Positions 42,607-51,278 of a stretch of DNA of 64,000 nucleotides are shown here, piece after piece (position 1 is the first letter of the stretch; every line of letters begins with the position of its first letter). Origin of the DNA: Actinomycetes bacterium (GTDB taxonomy: Bacteria > Actinomycetota > Acidimicrobiia > Acidimicrobiales > Acidimicrobilacustridaceae). The position numbers were made by a program, and so were the translations under genes. A model generated the notes under the pieces. That model was not told where the DNA came from. It saw only the letters and a program-made list of their open reading frames with translations, and made no database searches. The stretch lies in the NCBI GenBank assembly GCA_029782145.1, contig JAKOVH010000016.1, positions 496,001-560,000 on the forward strand. The letters are read 5' to 3'.

Positions 42607-43353
42607 TCACGAGCGTCCGCCGCCGAGCCACCAACGTCGCCGTACAACACCCCTGACGGGGGAGCGACGGTGCGTGCGCCGGTGGACCCACAAGGCATCG
42701 TCGAAGCCTTCCCATTGTGGGATCGCAACGTGGTCTACGGGCTCGAAGAGCGGAGTCGTACCGCAGATGCAGGCGGTGTTGGCCGCGCCGTAGGCGCACG
42801 ACCAGCAGCGGTCGAGCATCCCCAACAGGGCGTGGAAGTGGTCGTCGCCCGTGCCTCCGCCGGGCGACTCGCCGACTCGGAGGACGACGCTGCCCCCGGC
42901 CTGCGCGTAACGATGCACGGCGCGGGCTGGCCATGCTTCGTTGCGTGTCGGCCAGATCATCAGTAGCGATCGGGAGCCGTGGTGATCGACGATGCACTCG
43001 TCGCTCTGCGCCACGGTGGTCCATGGTGGAGACCCGGCGAACCACCGGTTGGCGGGGTGCGGGGGCGGAGCGATGTCGACTGCGACCACGTCGACGTCTC
43101 GCTCCTGCAGCAAGCGCGCCCAGTAGCCGGTGCCGGCGCCGACCTCGACGACCCCGCGCGGTGAGAGTCGTCGAATGGTGTCAAGGGCCGGTTCGTCGGG
43201 GATGGCGAAGCCGTACCGGTGCACGAGCTCGTCGCGGCGCAACGCTCCAGTCCCCTCACCGACCGCTCGTTCCCAGGCCCCCAGGAGTGGGTTCGGGCCG
43301 TTCAACGGCGGTCGCCCGCCGGGGTTGCCGTCGTCCCAGAAGGCGCTCGACAT
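42607..43353 (-). CDS. SAM-methyltransferase-like protein with CxxC-x8-CxC motif (paralogue of 30096-30809)
   Basis: The protein has 248 residues. The SAM site GVVEVGAGTGYWARLL is near 67-82, followed by DVVAVDIAPPP. Four cysteines, C183-x2-C186-x8-C195-x-C197 (CWSCAYGAANTACIC), are placed as in the paralogue, behind HFHALLG. It is the last gene of the seven-gene operon headed by the anti-sigma gene, two bases after the preceding stop. Metal-dependent or metal-buffering methyltransferase is inferred; the substrate is unknown. Confidence 0.78.
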   Translation of the reverse strand: MSSAFWDDGNPGGRPPLNGPNPLLGAWERAVGEGTGALRRDELVHRYGFAIPDEPALDTIRRLSPRGVVEVGAGTGYWARLLQERDVDVVAVDIAPPPHPANRWFAGSPPWTTVAQSDECIVDHHGSRSLLMIWPTRNEAWPARAVHRYAQAGGSVVLRVGESPGGGTGDDHFHALLGMLDRCWSCAYGAANTACICGTTPLFEPVDHVAIPQWEGFDDALWVHRRTHRRSPVRGVVRRRWWLGGGRS

Positions 43354-43355
43354 CG

Positions 43356-43589
43356 TCACCTCCGCCCTCGGCCCGAGCGTCGCGACAGGGCGGAGAAGAC
43401 CCAACCTCCGATCCCGATCGCGACCAGGAGCGCGAGCGACGCAGCGACGACGGGGAGACCACCATTGTGGCTCATCGGTCCACCCGAGCCACTGCTCTCG
43501 CCGGCCGCGACGGCGGGGGTGGCGGCACCGACGGTGACGGCGACGGTCAGGACACCGAAGAGTGCGGCGGCACGGGCGGCCTTGCTCAC
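43356..43589 (-). CDS. Small secreted/membrane protein with C-terminal anchor
   Basis: The protein has 77 residues from a GTG overlapping the upstream stop. An N-terminal signal (AARAAALFGVLTVAVTVGAATPAVA) is followed by a short Ser/Gly/Met/His loop and a C-terminal helix (GLPVVAASLALLVAIGIGGWVF) with a basic tail. The anchor resembles that of the DUF1775 protein at 51279-51977 (GGLPAVAIVMFVVAIAIL). It may be a copper-site scaffold or a stub of a larger family. Confidence 0.65.
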   Translation of the reverse strand: MSKAARAAALFGVLTVAVTVGAATPAVAAGESSGSGGPMSHNGGLPVVAASLALLVAIGIGGWVFSALSRRSGRGRR

Positions 43590-44317
43590 CCGGGCCCCCA
43601 GAGGAGCACGATCGCCGCAACGGTGTTGAAGCCGACATGAGCGAAGATCGCCGGACCGAGCCGCCCAGCACGCCACGCGAGGGCCCCGAACAGCAGGCCG
43701 GCGACGAACAGCCCGGGGAACTGGAGCGGTTGGAGGTGCGATGCGCCGAACACCGCCGCCACCAGCAGCCAGCCCTGCCACCCACCGAAGCGTGCCTGGG
43801 CGGCGCGCTGGAACAGCCCGCGGAAGAACAGCTCCTCGGCGACGGGGGCCCCGATCCCGATCACGAGGAGAACGGCGGCCAAGGAGAGTCCCGATCCGCG
43901 GCCGATGGTCTCCTTCGCCGGGTTGGAGAGGTCTGAGGTGTCGACCGCCAGGCCGATCACGAAGTACACCGCGGGGAGGACCAACATCTGGGTCGCCACC
44001 CCGAGCGGGATGCCGACGACGACGTCGCGCCATCGGGTACTGAACCCGAAGTCGATCGACAGCCGACCTGTGCCCCGTCGACGAGACACCAGAACGGGTG
44101 CACCAATGAAGCCGAGCCACATTGCCAGGGACGGCACCACCAGACCTGCGGCCCCGTCTGCGAGCGCGGGATCGATGGCCAAGAGGACCGACGCCGCCAG
44201 GCTGGCCGCGACCACGGCAGCGATGAAGCCGACCGCAGCGTCGCCGAGACGTCCCGGCGTCGCGAAAGGAGCCGCGCTGGCATTCGTGCCGTTCCGGGAT
44301 GGGCGAGCGCCGTTCAC
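43586..44317 (-). CDS. CPBP-family intramembrane metalloprotease
   Basis: The protein has 243 residues with about seven membrane helices. The CPBP/Abi motifs are APVAEELFFRGLFQR (EE..R), FGASHLQP and IFAHVGFN, giving the metal ligands. Such proteins include CAAX-type prenyl proteases and bacteriocin-immunity proteins; here the gene is locked in an operon with copper chaperones by 4-bp overlaps. It might process a membrane protein of this module. Confidence 0.87.
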   Translation of the reverse strand: MNGARPSRNGTNASAAPFATPGRLGDAAVGFIAAVVAASLAASVLLAIDPALADGAAGLVVPSLAMWLGFIGAPVLVSRRRGTGRLSIDFGFSTRWRDVVVGIPLGVATQMLVLPAVYFVIGLAVDTSDLSNPAKETIGRGSGLSLAAVLLVIGIGAPVAEELFFRGLFQRAAQARFGGWQGWLLVAAVFGASHLQPLQFPGLFVAGLLFGALAWRAGRLGPAIFAHVGFNTVAAIVLLWGPG

Positions 44318-44832
44318 CGGGGCTGTCCTTCGTCGTTCGACGACATCGCGGCGATGTCGCCGAAGGAGCGCACCATCGCGGTGAAGCTCTGTTCCCGACC
44401 GTCGTCGAAGGCGAGGGTGACCTCGATATCGTCTCCGGCACCGAGCTCGATAGTGACAGGGCCGGCCATGACGTGGGTGCCGCCCGGCTCGAGGGAGAGC
44501 ACCCCCTTGGGCAAGTCGAGTTGCTCCACTGGATCCATCGACGACATGCCCATGCCGTCCTCCTCCTCGGACCGGTAGAAGCCCGCTGTGCCACCTGCGT
44601 CAGTCGAGACCGTTGTGACTCGGGCGGAGGCGCCGTTGGTCATCGTGAAGTACACAGCGGTGGTTCCCCCCTCGAGGGCGGGGGTCGCATAGGGATCCGA
44701 GACCACGGTCTCGGCTGTGCCGGACGAGCCGCACCCAATCGTGGCGGCGCTCAGCGCAAGGAGCAGAATGAGGCCGACGGCAGCCGTCAAAGCGTCCCGT
44801 CGCCCGCCCGGACCATGCCACCGGACGCTCAC
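44314..44832 (-). CDS. PCuAC-type periplasmic/surface copper chaperone, lipoprotein
   Basis: The GTG at 44832, overlapping the Sco stop by four bases, gives 172 residues. The lipobox is ATIGC. The DUF461 domain has AVYFTMTNGA, a Met cluster (GMGMSSMD) and GGTHVM, the His/Met copper-binding pattern of PCuAC. Such proteins hand Cu(I) to the CuA/CuB centres of cytochrome oxidase together with Sco. In this island they may serve copper buffering. Confidence 0.87.
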   Translation of the reverse strand: MSVRWHGPGGRRDALTAAVGLILLLALSAATIGCGSSGTAETVVSDPYATPALEGGTTAVYFTMTNGASARVTTVSTDAGGTAGFYRSEEEDGMGMSSMDPVEQLDLPKGVLSLEPGGTHVMAGPVTIELGAGDDIEVTLAFDDGREQSFTAMVRSFGDIAAMSSNDEGQPR

Positions 44833-45635
44833 GACGTGGTCAGTCCTCGGATGGTGTCCATCCACTCTCCCTGTGTCGTCCCGGACGGGACGGCGGTGAC
44901 CAGCGTGTCGTCGGGTCCGTAGACCAACACCGACGCGGCGTGGCCCACTGTGTAGTTGCCGTCCGATCCTGGGGGCTCGGCGATGGCGACGGTCACCAGT
45001 GCCGCCTTCTGGGCCGCCGCGACGGCTTCGGGCGTCCCGGTGAGCCCGATGATCGGGCGTTGGAAGTTGTCCAGCCAGGACTTGAGACGGTCGGGGGTGT
45101 CGCGGGCGGGGTCGGTCGTGACGAAGACGATCTGCGACCCGACATCAGATGTCTCAGAGAGTGCAGCGGTGAGGGTGGCCATCTGGATCGGGCAGATGTC
45201 GGGGCAGTTGGTGTATCCGAAGAACAAGAACGTCAGCTGGCCCCGCGTCTGGCTGGCGAAGTCGTACGGGTTCCCGTTGACGTCGGTCAGCTCGAACGAC
45301 GGCCGCAACGCTCCCGTCGCTACCAGCGCTGTCGTTGGAGAGGTGTCGGTGGTGGCATCGCTGACGCCTGTGGCCCACCGCACGACGTTCACGCCGATGA
45401 GGGCGATGACTGCCACCGCGATCAAGGCATAGGCACCTCGGTTCGATCGTGTCGGCCGAGACGGAGCCGCAAGTGCGTCCGCACCGGGCCCGCTGTTCGC
45501 AGCGCCGTCCTGCGGGGACTCCGCCGTGGCAGGCGCGACCCTCGCCGGCTCGATGTTCTCTGATCCGGCCGACTCCCGATCTGGTTCCTGTGCGATGGCT
45601 TCCTCTGTGACTCCGGGGCTCTCCGGCTCGGTCAC
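44829..45635 (-). CDS. SCO1/SenC-family copper chaperone, membrane-anchored
   Basis: From the GTG at 45635 the protein has 268 residues. An acidic cytoplasmic N-terminus of about 85 residues is followed by a helix (YALIAVAVIALIGVNVV), then a thioredoxin-fold Sco domain. The CxxxC site is TNCPDICPIQ and the distal His lies in VGHAASVLVYG. Sco delivers copper or reduces cysteines of CuA. It overlaps the genes before and after by four bases. Confidence 0.9.
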   Translation of the reverse strand: MTEPESPGVTEEAIAQEPDRESAGSENIEPARVAPATAESPQDGAANSGPGADALAAPSRPTRSNRGAYALIAVAVIALIGVNVVRWATGVSDATTDTSPTTALVATGALRPSFELTDVNGNPYDFASQTRGQLTFLFFGYTNCPDICPIQMATLTAALSETSDVGSQIVFVTTDPARDTPDRLKSWLDNFQRPIIGLTGTPEAVAAAQKAALVTVAIAEPPGSDGNYTVGHAASVLVYGPDDTLVTAVPSGTTQGEWMDTIRGLTTS

Positions 45636-46345
45636 GCTTTCTCCTCGGCCACTAGGTGCAGGGGGGAACTCGTATCCCTCGGCCGCCGGCGCAGGCGAGA
45701 CCACGTCAGCGAGGCGCCGGGAAGCCACATCATCTCGGGTGCCTCGCTCGCCCTCGCACGCGGTCGGGGCTTGCGCATCAGCCACAGGAGCATGACGCTG
45801 CCCAGCTCCGGCAGATGGGTCCACTCCGAGCCGAGCGTCGCCGAACCCTTCAGGAGGTCCAGCGCCACGTTCACGCCGATCGCGACGACCAGCACGGCCG
45901 CCACCGGCAACAATGCCCCGGCTCGGGAGGGGCGTAGCACAGCAGCGAACATCGCTGCTGCGTACGCGAGGGTGAAGGCGCCGATGTGGCGCACGGGGTG
46001 CGAGGCGGCGCCCACATCGCTTCCCGTCATCAGAGGTTGAAGGGAGACCAGGAAGATCTCGGCCGCCACGAACGCCAGCAGCGCCCGCAAGATGGCCGGC
46101 CGGCTCGTCCTGTCGGCGGCGGCCAGGCGACGTCGCAGCGTGCTCGTGGACTCCGCCGGGTCTTCGGCCCACTCCGACCGGCGAAACGTGGACAGGCCTC
46201 GCTCGAACGATCGACACCGTTCGCAACGCTCCAGATGGAGCCGTACCAAGGACCGTTCCACCGGCGGGTCCTCTCCGTCGTGGAGGGCGGAGACCGCCTC
46301 CATCCAGATCTCGCAGCTCATGTCAACAGGTGTCGGATCTCGCAT
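45632..46345 (-). CDS. Anti-sigma factor with zinc-finger (HxxxCxxC) and membrane helices
   Basis: The protein has 237 residues. The N-terminal zinc-finger motif is HLERCERCRSF (residues ~37-47), typical of ZAS-type anti-sigma factors, with CEIWMEAVSALHDGE before it. Four to five membrane helices follow from residue 85. It is divergent from the ECF sigma gene and heads the Sco/PCuAC operon. The envelope signal that frees the sigma factor is unknown; copper is the likely one. Confidence 0.87.
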   Translation of the reverse strand: MRDPTPVDMSCEIWMEAVSALHDGEDPPVERSLVRLHLERCERCRSFERGLSTFRRSEWAEDPAESTSTLRRRLAAADRTSRPAILRALLAFVAAEIFLVSLQPLMTGSDVGAASHPVRHIGAFTLAYAAAMFAAVLRPSRAGALLPVAAVLVVAIGVNVALDLLKGSATLGSEWTHLPELGSVMLLWLMRKPRPRARASEAPEMMWLPGASLTWSRLRRRPRDTSSPLHLVAEEKA

Positions 46346-46419
46346 CGATCCGGTTCCACCCCGATGAGGGCAAGGGGCCGCCTTGCGTCACGAACCGATG
46401 GCTGGGACCCTGACGCACC

Positions 46420-46950
46420 GTGCCTGACCCCCTACGGCCACTCCTCGAGGCCGCACGACTCGGCGATGCCAGAGCGACCGGCGAACTGATCGAGAGGACC
46501 CGCCCCGCGGTCTGGCGCATCTGCAGCCTGCTCGGCAGCAGCGGCGAGTACGAGGACCTCGTTCAGGAGACCTACACCCGCGCCCTCCTGGGTCTTGGGA
46601 GGTTCTCCGGGTCCGGGTCCGTCATCGGGTGGCTCCTGGCAATCGCGCGCAACACGTGTGCCGACGATGTCCGCCGGCGGCAGCGCCAGAGTCGACTCCA
46701 TGACCGCCTCCGCAGCCAACACGTCCACGAGGTCGCTCACCTCGGCGGTTGGCAGGTCGTGACTGACACCCTCCGGCCCCTCGAGACCGACCAGCGGGAC
46801 GCGTTCCTCCTGACGCAGATCCTCGGGCTCAGATACGAAGAAGCGGCCAGTCTGCTCGGTTGCCCGATCGGCACGGTGCGATCGCGCGTGGCCCGGGGCC
46901 GCATCCGACTCCTCGACCAGGAGCACCTCAACGAGGAAGAGCTGGCATGA
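46420..46950 (+). CDS. ECF sigma factor, SigC-like
   Basis: From the GTG at 46420 the protein has 176 residues. Region 2 is EDLVQETYTRALLGLGRFSG with WLLAIARNTCADDVRRR, and region 4 is QILGLRYEEAASLLGCPIGTVRSRVARGR. The style is close to mycobacterial SigC, a sigma factor linked to copper. It is 75 bp from, and divergent to, the anti-sigma gene that opens the Sco/PCuAC operon. It probably drives that operon and perhaps the DsbA-like gene downstream. Confidence 0.88.
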   Translation: MPDPLRPLLEAARLGDARATGELIERTRPAVWRICSLLGSSGEYEDLVQETYTRALLGLGRFSGSGSVIGWLLAIARNTCADDVRRRQRQSRLHDRLRSQHVHEVAHLGGWQVVTDTLRPLETDQRDAFLLTQILGLRYEEAASLLGCPIGTVRSRVARGRIRLLDQEHLNEEELA

Positions 46951-47031
46951 GGCAGGGAACCACCTTCGACTGATCGACGACCCGTGAGATGTGAAGCCAT
47001 CCTCGTGCACCGATGAGACCGGACCGTCCTG

Positions 47032-47772
47032 ATGACCGCTCGAGGAACCAGGCGCCGAGCCGGCAATCGCCCGCCGTCACTGCACCCCTCTGGGAAGGAG
47101 CGGATCAGCTCCCGACGTCGTGCGGCGCTGTGGCTCGCACTCGGCATCGTCGTCGTCGCCGCCGCAGCGGTAGCGGCCCTCACGTCCGGTGATGGTGAAC
47201 GAGGTGACGCCGCACCGGCCGCGTCGATGGTCCCGGACCCGGAACGCCTCGTTCGACCCAACAGCCGCCGTCTCAGCCAGCCCGCGCAGGCGCGGGCGGT
47301 GCTGGTCGAGTTCCTCGATCCCGAATGCGAGGCCTGCCGTGCCGCGTCCCCTGCGGTCGATCACCTCGTGGAGCAGTTCGGAGACCGGGTCGAGGTCGTC
47401 GTGCGCTACTTCCCGCTGCACGCCAACTCGAACGAAGCAGCCCGAGCCGCGGAGGCCGCCGGGGACCAGGGGCGGTTCGGTGACATGCTCGCCATGCTCT
47501 TCGACACCCAAGCCGAATGGGGGGAGACACAGACATCGCAACGAGAGGCCTTCTTCGCCATGGCCCGGGACCTCGGGCTCGACATGGACCGCTTCACCCA
47601 GGCCTACGACGAGCCCGCCACCCAGGCAAGGGTGGACGCCGACCTCGCCGACGCCCGCGCGCTCGGGCTCTCCGGCACCCCGTCGTTCTTCCTCGACGGA
47701 CAACCGCTGCGGCCGTCGAACGTCGCTGACCTCATGCAAGAGGTCAGCGACGCAGCCGATTCCCCGGAGTGA
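47032..47772 (+). CDS. DsbA/thioredoxin-like disulfide oxidoreductase, membrane-anchored
   Basis: The protein has 246 residues. One helix lies at 30-49, then a thioredoxin-fold domain with the active site DPECEACRAA (CEAC) and the cis-Pro loop LSGTPSFFLDG. The inserted helical part (FGDMLAMLFDTQAEW) is as in DsbA/DsbG-like proteins of Gram-positives. It could keep the cysteines of exported copper proteins in the right state. It lies downstream of the sigma gene on the same strand. Confidence 0.87.
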   Translation: MTARGTRRRAGNRPPSLHPSGKERISSRRRAALWLALGIVVVAAAAVAALTSGDGERGDAAPAASMVPDPERLVRPNSRRLSQPAQARAVLVEFLDPECEACRAASPAVDHLVEQFGDRVEVVVRYFPLHANSNEAARAAEAAGDQGRFGDMLAMLFDTQAEWGETQTSQREAFFAMARDLGLDMDRFTQAYDEPATQARVDADLADARALGLSGTPSFFLDGQPLRPSNVADLMQEVSDAADSPE

Positions 47773-47930
47773 GCGCGTTCTGCCGGCTCCTGCAGTGACC
47801 CGCTGCACCGCCGTTCCCGTACCTTGGCCTACCGGAGCGTGGCGGCCGCGTGGGTGGCTCCGGTCGTGGCCGCCCTGGTCCTATCCACCTCGCTGTGCCT
47901 GTCGTCTTCGCATCGCGGTCCGGCTGTAGA

Positions 47931-50420
47931 TCATGGTGCGATCGCCTGGGCTCGGCTGGTGGCTGGAGTCGCCGCAGAGGCAGGGAGTTGGTCGCCCCGC
48001 TGGTAGGCGAGGAGCCGTAGGGCGTTGGCGACGACGACGAGGGTGGAGCCTTCGTGGAACACGACAGCGGGGCCGATGCCGACGAACCCGAAGAGCGTGG
48101 CCGGGATCAAGAACGCGACCATCCCCAGGCTGAGGTACAGGTTCTGACGGATGATCCGACTCGCCTTGCGGCTGAGCCCGATCACGATGGGGAGCTTGGC
48201 GAGGTCGTCGCCCATCAGCGCGATGTCGGCGGTCTCGAGTGCAACGTCGGAACCGGCGGCTCCCATGGCGATCCCGACGGTCGCGTGGGCGAGGGCGGGA
48301 GCGTCGTTGACGCCGTCGCCGACCATGGCGACCTTGCCCTCTTCGGTGCGGAGCCGTTCGATGGCGGCGACCTTGTCCTCGGGCATCAGATCGCCCCAGG
48401 CGTCGGTCAGGCCGACCTCCCGTGCGATCGACTCGGCGACCAGTTGGTGGTCCCCTGACAGCATGATCGCCCTGCGGATCCCTACCTTCTGCAAGGCTGC
48501 GACGGCGTCGCGGGCTCCTGGTCGGGCGGTGTCCATCAGGCCGAGCACTCCGAGGAACCGGTCGCCGTTCTTCACGATCATGATCGTGCGGCCGGCAGCC
48601 TGGAGCGCCTCCACCGAGGCCGCGACGGCGGCTTCGACGCCGCCGATGTCGTCGAACAGCGCGGCGTTGCCGATGTACGCCGCTGCCCCATCGACGCTGG
48701 CACGGACACCGCGCCCTGTGACGGCGCTCACGTCGTTGACCGCGGGGAGGGACGTGCCGTCGAGTCGAGCGGCGCCGTCGCGCACGATCGCCGCGGCGAG
48801 CGGGTGGTCGCTGCGTGACTCGACGGCGACTGCGATCGACAGCAACTCAGATTCGCTCACACCGTCGGCGGGTGCGACGTCGGTGAGCCGGGGGCGACCC
48901 TCGGTGAGGGTGCCGGTCTTGTCGAACGCCACCGCCCGCAGCGTGCCCAGGTTCTCCAACGGACCACCGCCTTTGACGAGCACACCGAGTTGCCCGGCGC
49001 GAGCGACCGCGGCGAGCACCGCGCTGGGCGTCGCGATCGCCAACGCACACGGGCTGGCAGCGACCAGCACGGCCATCGCCCGGTAGAACGACTCCGACCA
49101 GGACGAACCGAGCAGCGGGCCGGCCACGAGCACGACGAACACGAGTCCGATCACGACGGGTACGAAGATCCGTTCGAACCGGTCGGTGAAGCGTTGGGTC
49201 GGCGAGGCCTGGGTCTCGGCCTCGCGGACCATCGTGGCCAGCTTCGACAACGTCGTGTCAGCCGCCAGCCGCGTCACAGACAGATCGAGTTGACCGACCC
49301 CGTTGATCGTGCCGGCGAACAGCCGCGACGCCGCCGCCACCAGCTCCGGTCGAGCTGCCGCCTCGTCGGGGTCGGCGACCGGGACCTTGTCGACGGGGAT
49401 GCTCTCGCCGGTCAGAGGCGCCTGGTTCACACTGCTCGTCCCCGCGACCACGAAACCGTCTGACGGGATCCGCTCGTTCGGCTTCACGACAACGACGTCG
49501 CCGAGTCGCAGGTCCTCGACCGGAACCTCGGACTCGGTGCCGTCGCGACGCACCACCGCGGTGGCGGGTGTGAGCTCGGCGAGTGCCTCGATGGCCCGGC
49601 GGGCGCGACCCATCGCGTACCCCTCGAGGGCGTGACCGATGCTGAACAACGCCAACAGCAGCGCACCCTCCTCCCACTTGCCGAGCAACCCGGCGCCGCC
49701 AGCCGCGATCAGCATCAAGAAGTCGATCTCGAACCGCCCGTTGCGGACGCTCTCGATCGCCTCCCGGGCGGTGTAGTAGCCGCCGAAGGCTCCAGCGGCG
49801 ATGAAGACCGCCGTCAATGCACCGGTAGGGACATCAGTGAACAGATCGAGCAAGAGCCCGGCCAGCCACAACGACCCCGAAGTGATCGCGAAGATCAGCT
49901 CGCTGCGCTCACCGAACGGCCCGCCGTGGGCGTGCTCGCCCTCGCCATGCTCGTGACCCTCATGGTCGCCCGTCCCGTCGGGCACGACGACGCCATGTTG
50001 GTCGAGCAGGGCACGTAACGAGGTCTCGTCGACCTGCGTGCGGTCGAACTCGATCCGCACCAGCCCAGGGGACACTTCGGCCTCGACCACCCCAGGACGA
50101 CGTCGAAGGGCCTCGGCAACGGTGCGGGCTTTGCGAATGTGACCCACGCCCGTCACGCTCCACAACACGTGACGGAACTGGTCGGTCAGGTTCGCGCCGG
50201 ACTCCTCGGCCAGGCTCCGGATCCTCGCCACACTGGTGGACGAAGGGTCGTAGTGCATGCACAGCCTGGCCGGTGCGCCATCAGCGCTCTCGACCACATG
50301 GACCTGTTCCAGCCCCGGGACCCCGCCGAGCGAACTGGTCAGGCGCGCCACACACAGGTCACGCCCGTCGAGCGCGTCGGGCAGCAGCACCGGAACATCG
50401 AGCACGAACTTCTCGGTCAT
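47931..50420 (-). CDS. P1B-4-type metal ATPase with SPC triad and HEGS motif
   Basis: The protein has 829 residues. Two HMA-like N-terminal folds (1-75, 83-148) without CxxC are followed by a His-rich stretch (DHEGHEHGEGEHAHGG). Core motifs are TGES (337), ASPCALAIATPSAVLA (456), VAFDKTGTLTEG with Asp 500, SDHP and GDGVNDAPAL, and a C-terminal FHEGSTLVVVANALRLL. SPC plus HEG(S/G) defines the P1B-4 group, which exports Co, Zn, Ni, Cd or Fe(II). It is overlapped by a SmtB/CadC-type sensor gene, which points to Zn/Co. Confidence 0.92.
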   Translation of the reverse strand: MTEKFVLDVPVLLPDALDGRDLCVARLTSSLGGVPGLEQVHVVESADGAPARLCMHYDPSSTSVARIRSLAEESGANLTDQFRHVLWSVTGVGHIRKARTVAEALRRRPGVVEAEVSPGLVRIEFDRTQVDETSLRALLDQHGVVVPDGTGDHEGHEHGEGEHAHGGPFGERSELIFAITSGSLWLAGLLLDLFTDVPTGALTAVFIAAGAFGGYYTAREAIESVRNGRFEIDFLMLIAAGGAGLLGKWEEGALLLALFSIGHALEGYAMGRARRAIEALAELTPATAVVRRDGTESEVPVEDLRLGDVVVVKPNERIPSDGFVVAGTSSVNQAPLTGESIPVDKVPVADPDEAAARPELVAAASRLFAGTINGVGQLDLSVTRLAADTTLSKLATMVREAETQASPTQRFTDRFERIFVPVVIGLVFVVLVAGPLLGSSWSESFYRAMAVLVAASPCALAIATPSAVLAAVARAGQLGVLVKGGGPLENLGTLRAVAFDKTGTLTEGRPRLTDVAPADGVSESELLSIAVAVESRSDHPLAAAIVRDGAARLDGTSLPAVNDVSAVTGRGVRASVDGAAAYIGNAALFDDIGGVEAAVAASVEALQAAGRTIMIVKNGDRFLGVLGLMDTARPGARDAVAALQKVGIRRAIMLSGDHQLVAESIAREVGLTDAWGDLMPEDKVAAIERLRTEEGKVAMVGDGVNDAPALAHATVGIAMGAAGSDVALETADIALMGDDLAKLPIVIGLSRKASRIIRQNLYLSLGMVAFLIPATLFGFVGIGPAVVFHEGSTLVVVANALRLLAYQRGDQLPASAATPATSRAQAIAP

Positions 50421-50827
50421 GAGGACCTCCCGTGGCCGACGTGTTCAATGCTCACGTCGAGCAATAGCCGAACGTGGGCATCGTCCAACGAATAGAACAC
50501 CTGACGCCCCGAGCGCCGTTGCCGCACGATCCCCGCCGTGCGCAGCAACCGCAACGAGTGCGACACCGATGACTCCGTCATCGCCACCACAGCGGCCAGA
50601 TCACAGACGCACAGCTCCCCTGCCTCCAACAGGGCGCACAACATCTGCAGACGGCCCGGGTCCCCGAGCAACCTGAACAGCTCAGCGGCTGGCTCCACAT
50701 CGGGCCGCGCGAGCACCCTGGCCTGCGTTGCCGCGACACGATCGGCGTCGATGACCCGAACCGAACAACCGTCGACGGCAGGTTCCCGGTCGATTTCGGT
50801 GGGGGCGAGGGATGCTCTCTGGGTCAT
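50417..50827 (-). CDS. ArsR-family metal sensor with both alpha3N and alpha5 sites (SmtB/CadC-like)
   Basis: From the ATG at 50827 the protein has 136 residues. ELCVCD holds C73 and C75, as in CadC (and C61 of SmtB). The C-terminal helix carries D116-x-H118-x10-H129-x2-H132, matching the SmtB alpha5 zinc site in spacing. A single N-terminal Cys (C21) stands where CadC has two. The helix-turn-helix is TESSVSHSLRLLRTAGIV. Its end overlaps the P-type ATPase start. Confidence 0.9.
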   Translation of the reverse strand: MTQRASLAPTEIDREPAVDGCSVRVIDADRVAATQARVLARPDVEPAAELFRLLGDPGRLQMLCALLEAGELCVCDLAAVVAMTESSVSHSLRLLRTAGIVRQRRSGRQVFYSLDDAHVRLLLDVSIEHVGHGRSS

Positions 50828-50843
50828 ATGCACAACTCTACAG

Positions 50844-50858
50844 ATGACGAAAGGTCAT
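50844..50858. promoter_or_regulatory. Inverted repeat ATGACGAAAGGTCAT before the SmtB/CadC-like gene, probable operator
   Basis: 5-bp perfect arms around 5 bp, 16 bp upstream of the sensor start. It is the only clear palindrome in this promoter, consistent with an ArsR-family site. Confidence 0.5.
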
Positions 50859-51278
50859 GTATCGTCGCGATGTCGACACTTCGACGTTGGCCTGGGCATG
50901 GTCGGCCCTCCCGCTCCACCGTTTCTGGTTGTGGTGCGCACCGACGCAGCTTCTTGACCTCGGATCACGGGCGCGAACCAACAGCCGACGAGCAGAGAAG
51001 CACAGCGATGGCCATCCCGCGACCGGGCACCACTCCTGGCGAAGCCCGGTGTGTGCGCTCACAGGGGATCGGCACCGACACCTCACCCTGGCGGTTGTCG
51101 GGGTGATCCTCGCCGTTGACAACATCACGAAGGTTGCTCCACGCAGTCGTGACGCCACGATCCGATGGTGCGGGGAACTTTGCGAGAGCGGGAAGCGACC
51201 GAAGACCATAGAGCTACTCGTCGTGGTCGACCGCCGGATGTCGCGCCCCTCCCTACCACCCTGACCACCGATGAACGG
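50859..51278. other. 420-bp spacer without supported gene
   Basis: Plus-strand frames of up to 135 codons exist but have no helix, motif or codon pattern that looks protein-like, and start codons lack ribosome sites. It separates the SPC ATPase operon from the DUF1775 gene. It may hold the promoter of the latter. Confidence 0.5.

Noticed and set aside
47824..48006. 60-codon plus-strand frame with a hydrophobic start
   Set aside because: No convincing ribosome site, and it overlaps the 3' end of the SPC ATPase; could not be supported.
50857..51264. 135-codon plus-strand frame in the gap before the DUF1775 gene
   Set aside because: Codon use and composition are not protein-like and there is no ribosome site; reported as an empty spacer.
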